Shown here piece by piece: positions 53,240 through 64,000 of a DNA stretch of 64,000 bases. Position 1 is the stretch's first letter; each line of letters opens with the position of its first letter. A program made the position numbers and the translations under genes. The notes under the pieces are model-generated. The model did not search any database and was not told where the DNA came from. It saw only the letters and a program-made list of their open reading frames with translations. This stretch comes from Burkholderiaceae bacterium (GTDB taxonomy: Bacteria; Pseudomonadota; Gammaproteobacteria; Burkholderiales; Burkholderiaceae_C), in the NCBI GenBank assembly GCA_023954095.1, contig JAMLIQ010000001.1, forward strand, positions 62,001 to 126,000. Direction: 5' to 3'.

Positions 53240-53985
53240 GCGGCTTCCTGCGCCACCGGTGCCAAGGCCTGTCCTGCCTCCTGGAGGGTGCGCGCCCAGT
53301 GCAGTGCCAGCGTGCCCAGGGCAAAGCGCAGTTCGGCGCCGGCAATGAGGGTGCTGTCGTGCGTGCAGGTGAGAGCCACGTTGTCCCCCAGCAGGCTTTG
53401 CAGGCGGGCGCGCAGCGTGTCCTGCGCCGCAGGCGTCAATGCCCGCGCGGTGCACAATTCGACTTCTCGTGCGCTGCCCGGTGCGAACCACTGCGCACGC
53501 TGCGCCTCGGGTGTGGCGGCTACTTGGTTCAGCAGGCTGCCGACGAAGGCGCTGTCATCGAGCGGGGTGCGCGCGAGCAACCGGCCTGCCAGGTCCACGG
53601 CCAGGCCGGAGGCCTCGTCAAAGAGCTTGGACGTGGCCTGCTGGCGCTCGGTTGCCAGTTGCACGCGCGCAGCGTCCAGCTGCGCCTTCGCCTCCCTGCG
53701 GGCGCTGGCGAGCAGTTGCTCGCGCTCAGCGGCAGCCTCCTGGCGTGCGGCATCGAGCAGGCGGGCCTGCTCCGCCTGCAGGGCCTGCTGCTGGCTCGCC
53801 AGCACGCTGGCGGCCTGCTCCGTCTGCGCTGCTGTTTCGCTGGCGTCGGCCAGTTCCTTGGCGATGAGGGCGCGGCGCGCGGCGATCACGGCCTGCAGCG
53901 GCCGGTACAGCAGCCAGCGCAGCAGCGCCAGCAGCACCAGCAGGTTGATGGCCTGCAGCAGCAGCGTGGAGAGATCAATGTTCAT
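53236..53985 (-). CDS. atpF: N-type ATPase subunit b with delta-like C-terminus
   Basis: A 249-residue peripheral-stalk subunit. A membrane helix (LLLQAINLLVLLALLRWLLY) is followed by a long alpha-helical stalk (residues about 35-150) rich in Ala, Glu, Gln and Arg. The last 90 residues (DSAFVGSLLNQVA..., REVELCTARALTPAAQDTLR, CTHDSTLIAGAELRFALGTL) resemble the C-terminal part of the delta subunit. No separate delta gene exists in the operon, so this protein probably covers both roles, as described for N-ATPases. It begins three bases before the atpE stop ends on the opposite side, with a 2-base gap. Confidence 0.88.
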   Translation of the reverse strand: MNIDLSTLLLQAINLLVLLALLRWLLYRPLQAVIAARRALIAKELADASETAAQTEQAASVLASQQQALQAEQARLLDAARQEAAAEREQLLASARREAKAQLDAARVQLATERQQATSKLFDEASGLAVDLAGRLLARTPLDDSAFVGSLLNQVAATPEAQRAQWFAPGSAREVELCTARALTPAAQDTLRARLQSLLGDNVALTCTHDSTLIAGAELRFALGTLALHWARTLQEAGQALAPVAQEAA

Positions 53986-53987
53986 CG

Positions 53988-54239
53988 TTAGCGCAGGAAC
54001 GGGTTCGCAAACAGCAGCAGCAGTGCGATGACCAGGCAATAGATCGCGGTGGTCTCGATCATGGCCAGGCCGACAAACAGCGTGCGCGAGATCGTACTGG
54101 CGGCCTCGGGCTGGCGGGCCAGCGCATCCATGGCCGCAGCGACCGAACGTCCCTCGGCGAGCGCCGGGCCGATGGCGCCAAAAGAGACCGTGAATGCGGC
54201 GCAGACGATGCTGATGATTTCAATCCATTGGTTGTCCAT
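53988..54239 (-). CDS. atpE: N-type ATPase c subunit, Na+-site-like
   Basis: An 83-residue two-helix rotor subunit. Helix 1 carries Glu29 (GPALAEGRS) and helix 2 carries Glu62 with Thr63, Thr64 and Tyr67 (AMIETTAIY). Aligned to the Na+-binding c subunit of Ilyobacter (Gln32, Glu65, Ser66, Thr67, Tyr70), the ligand set is retained, with Glu in place of Gln in helix 1. The loop contains ARQPEA. This suggests Na+ binding, but a Burkholderia N-ATPase ring has been reported to be H+-specific, so the coupling ion is open. The start at ATG 54239 has GGAG eight bases before it; an in-frame GTG lies 3 codons earlier. Confidence 0.93.
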   Translation of the reverse strand: MDNQWIEIISIVCAAFTVSFGAIGPALAEGRSVAAAMDALARQPEAASTISRTLFVGLAMIETTAIYCLVIALLLLFANPFLR

Positions 54240-54244
54240 AGAGG

Positions 54245-54922
54245 TCACTCCGTTTCAGATGATTCGCTCGCGGCCGCAGCGATGAAGACCATGGCGAGCA
54301 CAGTAAAGATATAGGCCTGGATCAGTCCGGTAAGCAGTTCGAGCGCCATGAACGGCACGGGCACGATCAGCCCCGCCAGCCCCAGCACCACGGTCGAGAT
54401 GACGACGCCGCTCATGATGTTGCCAAACAGGCGCACCGACATCGAGACGATGCGGGTCAGCGCTTCGATCAGGTTCAGCGGCAGCACCAGCAGGCTCGGT
54501 TGGGCATAGCTGCGCAGGTAGCCCCAGAGGCCGCGCCTGCGGATGCCCCAGCCCAGCACGGCGGCAAATACGGCCAGCGCCAGCACCAGGTCGGTCTCCA
54601 GGGCGGCGGTGGGGGGATCGACACCGGGAATGAGCCCGCTCAGGTTGGCCGTGAGGATGAAGATGAACAGGGTGGCAATCATGGGCAGGAAGGGCGCGGG
54701 GTCGGTATGCATGGTCGAGCGCATTTCCGACTGCACCAATTCGAACGCCGTCTCGACCAGCGCCTGCACCCGGCCCGGCGTGCGCACCGACAGGCGGCTG
54801 CGCAGCCAGGCGGCGCCCAGCACCAGTGCCAGCATCACGCCCCAGGTGGTGACCACGGGGGTAGTGATGGCCAGCGGACCGAGTTGCAGCAGGACTTCGT
54901 GGAGGAACGGGCTGGTGGTCAT
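54245..54922 (-). CDS. atpB: N-type ATPase a subunit
   Basis: A 225-residue membrane protein with about five or six helices that forms the ion channel beside the c-ring. The essential arginine is in SMSVRLFGNIMSG. The conserved region ALTRIVSMSV... is followed by VPFMALELLTGLIQAYIFTVLAMVF, the standard a-subunit ending. It begins in an ATGA-type overlap with atpR and ends six bases before the atpE start. Confidence 0.93.
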   Translation of the reverse strand: MTTSPFLHEVLLQLGPLAITTPVVTTWGVMLALVLGAAWLRSRLSVRTPGRVQALVETAFELVQSEMRSTMHTDPAPFLPMIATLFIFILTANLSGLIPGVDPPTAALETDLVLALAVFAAVLGWGIRRRGLWGYLRSYAQPSLLVLPLNLIEALTRIVSMSVRLFGNIMSGVVISTVVLGLAGLIVPVPFMALELLTGLIQAYIFTVLAMVFIAAAASESSETE

Positions 54923-55191
54923 GGCAAGGGCGATCGGCGGGTGCCAGTGAAGTGCAGCACGAGCGGGCGCGCTGCCAGCACCCCCAGTCCCAGCGCGGTG
55001 AGTGCCAGCGCCCCGGCATGCGATGCGCCGTAGCAGGCGCCCGCCAGCAGGGCAAAGCGCAGCAATTGCAGCGCCAGCATGCGGCCCCAGGGGGGCTGCC
55101 CGCGGCGCGCAAGGCGTTCCGTGAGCCAATGCAGGCTGCCGAAGTGCCACACACCCAGCAACAGGCCGGGGAAAAAGAACAGTGCGGTCAT
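54919..55191 (-). CDS. atpR: N-type ATPase accessory membrane protein AtpR
   Basis: A 90-residue protein with three hydrophobic helices (MTALFFFPGLLLGVWHFGSL, LALQLLRFALLAGACYGA, LALTALGLGVLAARPLVLH). AtpR is found only in N-ATPase operons, between atpQ and atpB, and has been proposed to influence ion binding or c-ring assembly; the role is not proven. Here the position is exactly as expected, with ATGA overlaps on both sides. Confidence 0.85.
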   Translation of the reverse strand: MTALFFFPGLLLGVWHFGSLHWLTERLARRGQPPWGRMLALQLLRFALLAGACYGASHAGALALTALGLGVLAARPLVLHFTGTRRSPLP

Positions 55192-55474
55192 CGTCGGTGT
55201 ATCCAGCGCCAGGCCGACCAGCCGCCGAGCACAACACCCAGCAGCAGCAGCGCTGCGGTAAAAGTAATACCCGTATGCCATTGCGCATCGAGCCAGCGTC
55301 CCAGCGCGATGCCCAGCAGCGTGGGCACGACCAGCACCCAGCCCAGAACGCCGACACTGGCAAGCTGGCCCAGCAGGCTGGGTTCGCCCTCGCGGCGGCT
55401 GCGCAACTGGCGCTGCCACTGCTGGCGCACCTGGCCGATCCAGGCGCGGTCTTCCTCGGGCAAGGGGTTCTCGC

Positions 55475-55478
<4 letters not shown>
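55188..55478 (-). CDS. atpQ: N-type ATPase accessory membrane protein AtpQ
   Basis: A 96-residue protein with an N-terminal acidic/basic cytoplasmic part and two membrane helices (LGWVLVVPTLLGIALGRWLD and TFTAALLLLGVVLGGWSAW). It resembles AtpI, a probable c-ring assembly factor. It overlaps atpC and atpR by four bases each. The ATG at 55478 was chosen for the ATGA overlap; an ATG two codons upstream is also possible. Confidence 0.83.
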
Positions 55479-59586
<4,108 letters not shown>

Positions 59587-59599
59587 AGGCCGGGCCGCA

Positions 59600-59625
59600 T
59601 TCTGTGGATAACTTTGTTGACATCC
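59600..59625 (-). promoter_or_regulatory. DnaA-box-containing direct repeat, copy A
   Basis: TTCTGTGGATAACTTTGTTG followed by ACATCC. The minus strand has the perfect DnaA box TTATCCACA (59603-59611). It lies 14 bases upstream of the priA start, so DnaA could regulate priA. Confidence 0.6.
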
Positions 59626-59916
59626 TGTCCGTCAAGCCGTAGGGCGATAGGCTGCGCCGTGCGGTGGCTGGAATCGGAAAATTGCTGCGGTGCAAAAAAT
59701 GCCTTGTCAATCAATGACTTGCCACGACAGCATGCGCCTTGCAGGGCAGGGGGTCGGGGCCTGCAACGCCGCTCCCCCAGAGATGTGCACAAGTCAAGTG
59801 TCCGCGGCGCGTCAGCGGATCGAAATTGCGCCACGAAGGCCATCCAGTTCACTCATTTTTTTGCATTTCGGCTGCAAGTGCCTGTGGCGACAAGGGTTTT
59901 TCGAATCATCCCAATT

Positions 59917-59942
59917 TTCTGTGGATAACTTTGTTGATATCC
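59917..59942 (-). promoter_or_regulatory. DnaA-box-containing direct repeat, copy B
   Basis: Identical to copy A except for one base near the end (GATATCC instead of GACATCC). The DnaA box TTATCCACA occupies 59920-59928 on the minus strand. Confidence 0.6.
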
Positions 59943-60116
59943 CGTTGGTGAGTCGCGCAAGCCCTTGTGCCGTCGTGTTTTGGTCACTTTGCCTGCCAAA
60001 CAGGCATTGCCTTTGTTGTCTTATGAATCAACCACTTACGTGGATGCCATGGAGTGGTTGCCACTTTGCACGCCTGCGGCCGAGGGAATCGGCTGCAGCG
60101 CCCGCGGGGCCATTCG

Positions 60117-60125
60117 TGTGCATAA
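60117..60125 (-). promoter_or_regulatory. variant DnaA-box-like site
   Basis: TTATGCACA on the minus strand differs from the DnaA consensus by one base. It lies just beyond the hemE stop. Confidence 0.35.
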
Positions 60126-60141
60126 GTGGCGCTGCGCGGGC

Positions 60142-61254
60142 TCAACGCTGGCGCTGTGCGCGCGAGTAGCTGTGCACGGCCTCGACCAGCGCCGCCACAT
60201 GCTCGGGCGGGGTGAACTGGCTGATGCCGTGCCCCAGGTTGAAGATGTGCGTGGGGCCGGTGGTGGTGCGGTCGGTGTGCGGCGCGCCGAAGCTGTCGAG
60301 CACGGCATGCACCTGGCTCACGATCTGCGCGGGCGGGGCGAACAGCACGTTCGGGTCGATGTTGCCCTGCAGCGCCTTGCCCGGGCCGCCCACCTTGCCG
60401 CCGACGATGGCGCGCGCCTTGCCGAGGTTGGCCGTCCAGTCCAGGCCCAGCACCTCGCAGTCGATGTCCTTCATGTCGTCGAGCCAGATGCCGCCGCCCT
60501 TGGTGAAGACGATGCGCGGCACGTCCTGGCCGTCCACGCCGGTGCGCTTGAGCTGCGCCAGCACGCGGCGGGTGTATTCCAGGCTGAACGCCTGGAAGCA
60601 CCCGTCGGCCAGCACGCCGCCCCAGCTGTCGAAAATCATCACGGCCTGGGCACCCGCGTCGATCTGGGCGTTGAGGTACTGGGCCACGGCGTCGGCGTTC
60701 ACGGCCAGGATGCGGTGCATCAGGTCGGGGCGGCTGTACATCAGGCTCTTGACCAGGCGGTAGTCGTCGCTGCCCTTGCCCTCGACCATGTAGCAGGCCA
60801 GCGTCCAGGGGCTGCCCGAGAAGCCGATCAGCGGCACGCGGCCGTTCAGGGCCTTGCGGATGCTGGTGACGGCGTCGAACACGTAGCGCAGCTTGTCCAG
60901 GTCGGGCGCGGCCAGCTTGGCCACGTCGGCCTCGGTGCGCACCGACTGGGCGAAGCGCGGGCCCTCGCCCTCGGCGAACGACAGGCCCAGGCCCATGGCG
61001 TCGGGCACGGTGAGGATGTCGCTGAACAGGATGGCGGCGTCGAGCGGGAAGCGCTCGAGCGGCTGCAGCGTGACCTCGGTGGCGTAGTCCACGTTGGTGG
61101 CCAGGCCCATGAAGCTGCCGGCGCGCGCGCGCGTGGCCTTGTACTCGGGCAGGTAGCGGCCCGCCTGGCGCATCAGCCACAGGGGGGTGTAGTCGGTGGC
61201 CTGGCGCCGGCAGGCGCGCAGGAAGGTGTCGTTGGTCAGGGGGGCGTAGCTCAT
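60142..61254 (-). CDS. hemE: uroporphyrinogen decarboxylase
   Basis: A 370-residue haem-pathway enzyme that converts uroporphyrinogen III to coproporphyrinogen III. The N-terminal signature [15 protein letters not shown] carries the substrate-binding arginines, and [16 protein letters not shown] is the second conserved site. [11 protein letters not shown] and FTKGGGIWL follow, with the C-terminal [15 protein letters not shown]. The start at 61254 gives the usual N-terminus. Confidence 0.96.
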   Translation of the reverse strand: MSYAPLTNDTFLRACRRQATDYTPLWLMRQAGRYLPEYKATRARAGSFMGLATNVDYATEVTLQPLERFPLDAAILFSDILTVPDAMGLGLSFAEGEGPRFAQSVRTEADVAKLAAPDLDKLRYVFDAVTSIRKALNGRVPLIGFSGSPWTLACYMVEGKGSDDYRLVKSLMYSRPDLMHRILAVNADAVAQYLNAQIDAGAQAVMIFDSWGGVLADGCFQAFSLEYTRRVLAQLKRTGVDGQDVPRIVFTKGGGIWLDDMKDIDCEVLGLDWTANLGKARAIVGGKVGGPGKALQGNIDPNVLFAPPAQIVSQVHAVLDSFGAPHTDRTTTGPTHIFNLGHGISQFTPPEHVAALVEAVHSYSRAQRQR

Positions 61255-61291
61255 CCCCCGATTGTCGCCTAGCTTGCCGGGTGGGCGCAGG

Positions 61292-61717
61292 TCAGCCCAG
61301 GGCGCCCAGCCGTTGGTGTTCCACCAGGGTGCACTTGTCCTGCACCACGGCCAGCCCGGCGGCGCGGGCGCGCTCGCAGGCCGCATCATGGCGTACGCCC
61401 AGCTGCAGCCACAGGCCGCGTGCGCCAATGGCGATGGCCTCGTCGGCAAGGGCCGGTACCTCGTCGCTCTGGCGAAAAACGTCCACCAGGTCGATCTGCT
61501 CATGCCGGGCGGCCTCGGTCAGCGAAGGCCAGCAGCGCTCGCCCAGGATTTCCGTGGCCAGCGGATTCACCGGCACGATGCGGTAGCCCTGCTGCTGCAG
61601 GTACAGCGCCACATGGTGGCTGTCACGGTGCGCCTTGGGCGAGAGGCCCACCACGGCAATGGTGCGGCACTCGCGCAGCAGGGTGGCGGCTTCGGTGGGG
61701 GGGGAGGTGTTGGTCAT
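61292..61717 (-). CDS. CoA-binding domain protein
   Basis: A 141-residue Rossmann-fold protein of the YccU-type CoA-binding family: [40 protein letters not shown] and [20 protein letters not shown]. It closes with LVEHQRLG. The function is unknown. It is 37 bases upstream of hemE on the same strand and may share a transcript with it. Confidence 0.85.
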   Translation of the reverse strand: MTNTSPPTEAATLLRECRTIAVVGLSPKAHRDSHHVALYLQQQGYRIVPVNPLATEILGERCWPSLTEAARHEQIDLVDVFRQSDEVPALADEAIAIGARGLWLQLGVRHDAACERARAAGLAVVQDKCTLVEHQRLGALG

Positions 61718-61870
61718 GGAACAGGTTTATAGCGTGGCCAGCGCCAAGGGCCACCCAATCGCCCGCGAGGCGCTGCGGCGCGGCAACGAACAAAGTAGAG
61801 GCAAATTGTTTCGAAGCGCTACAGCGCTTTGGCCGACTTCAAGCGACATCTCCACTGAAGCCATGTCCTG

Positions 61871-61902
61871 AAAGCGCTTTTTGCAAGAACAAATACTTGC
61901 AT
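61871..61902 (+). promoter_or_regulatory. palindromes upstream of the hlyB-like gene
   Basis: A perfect 10-base palindrome AAAGCGCTTT (61871-61880) is followed by TGCAAG (61882-61887) and CTTGCA (61896-61901), a perfect inverted pair. They lie in the 279-base leader of the transporter gene and may bind a regulator. The rest of the leader (61718-61870) shows nothing clear. Confidence 0.35.
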
Positions 61903-61996
61903 TTGAACCGCCTTTGCCGCAGCCCGGAGCAAGCCCTTTGCCCCTGGGCCTATTTAACATCCCTCACAAACAAAAGATGCATCTGGAGGGATGGTT

Positions 61997-64000
61997 ATGG
62001 ACGTGCGTTTCGCGGCCCCGCACGGCGCTGCACAAGAGGCCGTGGCTGAGGAAAGGGATGCCGCCGCTTCTCAAGCCACGGGCGGTGCCTTCCTGGCGGC
62101 CCTGTGTGTGCTGGCCCGCTTCCACCAGATTGCCGCAGACCCTGCCACCCTGGCCCACCAATTGGGCCTGCAGCCCAGCCAGGCCACCAGTACCGACGAT
62201 GTGCTGCGCGCCGCCAAGCATCTGGGCCTCAAGGCCAAACTCTCGCGCACCACCCTGGAGCGGCTGCCCCTGTCCCCTTTGCCAGCCTTGGCCCTGCTGC
62301 GCTCAGACAACGGTGAGGCACGCACCGTGGTGCTGGTCCAATGCGACGGCCAGCGGGTACTCCTGCAAGACCCTGGCGCATCCGGCACGGGGGGGCGCCC
62401 GGTCATCGAATCCATGGACGCCTTTGCCCAGCAGTGGACGGGCGAGCTCATCCTCATCACCAGCCGCGCCAGCTTGGCGGGGGCGCTCGCCAAGTTTGAC
62501 TTCTCCTGGTTCATCCCCAGCCTCGTCAAGCACCGCAAGCTCCTGGGCGAAGTGCTGCTGATTTCCTTCATGCTGCAGCTCTTTCGCTGGTCAGCCCCTT
62601 GTTCTTCCAGGTAGTGATGGACAAGGTGCTGGTGCACCGAGGCATAACCACGCTGGACGTCCTCGTCATCGGCCTCGTTGTGGTGGTGGTGTTCGAGAGC
62701 CTGCTCAATGCCCTGCGCACCTACGTCTTCAGCCACACCACCAGCCGAATCGACGTGGAACTGGGCGCTCGACTGTTCCGCCACCTAGTGCAGTTGCCCT
62801 TGGCCTACTTCCAGGCGCGGCGCGTGGGTGACTCGGTGGCCCGGGTGCGCGAGCTGGAGAACATCCGCAGCTTTCTCACAGGCAACGCCCTCACCGTGTT
62901 GCTGGATGTTCTGTTCTCGGTGATCTTCATCGCCGTCATGTTGTTCTACAGCGTGCCGCTCACCCTCATCGTGCTGGTTAGCCTGCCGCTGTACTTTGGC
63001 CTGAGCCTGGCCGTGGTACCCATCCTGCGCCGGCGGCTCGACGTCAAGTTTGCCCGGGGCGCGGAGAACCAGTCCATGCTGGTCGAAACCGTTACCGGCA
63101 TCCAGACCGTCAAGGCCAGCGCACTGGAGCCATCCTTCGCCCGCCGCTGGGACAACCAGCTCGCCGCCTACGTCAGCGCCAGCTTCAAGACCCAGAACAT
63201 CGCCAGTTGGGCCCACGAAGGCGTCAACCTGATTGGCAAGCTCGTTAACGCCGCCACCCTGTGGTACGGCGCCCACCTGGTCATGGGCAATGAACTCACG
63301 GTGGGCCAGTTTGTCGCTTTCAACATGTTTGCCCAGCGCGTGGCCCAGCCCATCATGCGCATGGCCCAGCTGTGGACCGACTTCCAGCAGACCGGCATCT
63401 CCATGGCCCGCCTGGGCGACATCCTGAATACCCGCACCGAAGTAGCGCCCAGCAGCGCCGCCCAACTGCCCCCCATCAAGGGCCGCATCACCCTGGATGG
63501 CATCCACTTCAGATACCGCCCCGAGGCCGCCCCCGTGCTCGGCGGCGTCAGCCTGGACGTGCGCCCTGGCGAAGTCATCGGCATCGTGGGCCGCTCGGGC
63601 TCCGGCAAAAGCACCCTTACGAAACTGGTCCAGCGCCTGTACACCCCCGAGCAAGGCCGCATCCTCGTGGACGGCATCGACATCAGCCTCATCGACGCCG
63701 CCCAGCTGCGCCGCCAGGTGGGCGTGGTGCTGCAGGAGAACCTGCTGTTCAACCGCAGCGTGCGCGAGAACATTGCCATTGCCGACCCCGCCGCACCAAT
63801 TGAGACCGTGGTGCACGCCGCCCAACTGGCCGGCGCCCACGACTTCATCAGCGAACTGCCCGAAGGCTACGACACCCTGGTGGGCGAACAAGGCGGCAGC
63901 CTCTCGGGCGGCCAGCGCCAGCGCATCGCCATTGCACGCGCCCTGTTCACCAACCCGCGCATCCTCATCCTGGACGAAGCCACCAGCGCGCTCGACTACG
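61997..64000 (+). pseudogene. HlyB-type RTX secretion ABC transporter, frameshifted and truncated by the window end
   Basis: A type I secretion ABC exporter closely similar to HlyB. The first reading frame covers the degenerate C39-like peptidase domain (AALCVLARFHQIAADP; the catalytic Cys position holds Ala) and the first transmembrane stretch, and it stops at 62612-62614. The second frame continues without a gap in content ([74 protein letters not shown]) to the right edge. Adding one base between 62584 and 62585 would restore the protein (QLFALVSPLFF). It is either a pseudogene or a base-calling error. A GGAGG site precedes ATG 61997. The 3' end and the usual partner genes lie outside. Confidence 0.85.

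Larger units (their letters stand above)
59587..60141. other. 555-base intergenic region between priA and hemE
   Basis: Both neighbours are on the minus strand, so this is the priA upstream region and hemE downstream region. It holds two near-identical 26-base direct repeats (59600-59625 and 59917-59942) with perfect DnaA-box consensus, and a third variant box near 60117-60125. No convincing coding frame is seen. The promoter of priA presumably lies at its left end. Confidence 0.7.

Noticed and set aside
59587..60141. Chromosomal replication origin
   Set aside because: Only two perfect DnaA boxes and one variant, no AT-rich unwinding region and no dnaA/dnaN nearby. The boxes are reported only as a possible regulatory or titration site.

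Overview
The window is a GC-rich (roughly two-thirds G+C), densely coded bacterial chromosome segment. Codon use, gene families (PhaM-like granule protein, DUF2145, DUF3297, DUF2946, DadA behind a glycine riboswitch) and an interspersed repeat built on AGCGCTT/AAGCGCT arms point to Burkholderiales, family Comamonadaceae (Acidovorax/Diaphorobacter/Comamonas-like). No rRNA, tRNA, CRISPR array, transposase or phage gene was seen.

Layout. 1-5590: 3' part of recB, then recD (DNA-end processing). 5644-8893: small copper-related pair (DUF2946, PCu(A)C chaperone), a PhaM-like protein and a FIST sensor protein. 8896-11865: a binding-protein/rhodanese fusion divergent from a sulfite dehydrogenase pair (sorA-sorB), with palindromes between them. 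11914-21440: signalling block of sensor kinase, LuxR-type response regulator, NIT-domain chemoreceptor and a 1480-residue GGDEF-EAL protein. 21449-23601: D-amino-acid dehydrogenase preceded by a tandem glycine riboswitch, and a YXWGXW-type protein. 23744-29891: CPA1 antiporter, a DUF6463 membrane protein, an overlapping tetR-DUF2867-ABC1-kinase operon and an XRE-type regulator. 30010-38451: CREST-type membrane hydrolase, MFS-acyltransferase fusion, Lrp/LysE divergent pair, enoyl-reductase-like protein and a run of poorly known envelope proteins. 38578-50676: branched-chain-type binding protein, PAS-LuxR regulator, MFS transporter, VapBC toxin-antitoxin, tgt, universal stress protein, outer-membrane phospholipase A, Rep helicase, lipoprotein acid phosphatase, AEC transporter.

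50792-59586 (minus strand): a complete nine-gene N-type rotary ATPase operon in the order atpD-C-Q-R-B-E-F-A-G, directly downstream of priA. It has AtpQ and AtpR, no separate delta gene, and a b subunit with a delta-like C-terminal part. Its c subunit carries two membrane carboxylates plus the Thr-Thr-Tyr ligand set associated with Na+ binding. This is probably a second, accessory ATPase beside the housekeeping F-type enzyme, which is not in the window. 59587-60141 is a 555-base non-coding stretch with DnaA-box-like sites between priA and hemE. The window ends in an HlyB-type secretion ABC transporter broken by a one-base deletion.

The most notable signals are the N-ATPase operon, the tandem glycine riboswitch in front of dadA, a copy of the interspersed repeat lying in frame inside priA, the frameshifted hlyB homologue, the DnaA-box direct repeats, and a possible three-way-junction element at 35376-35430.
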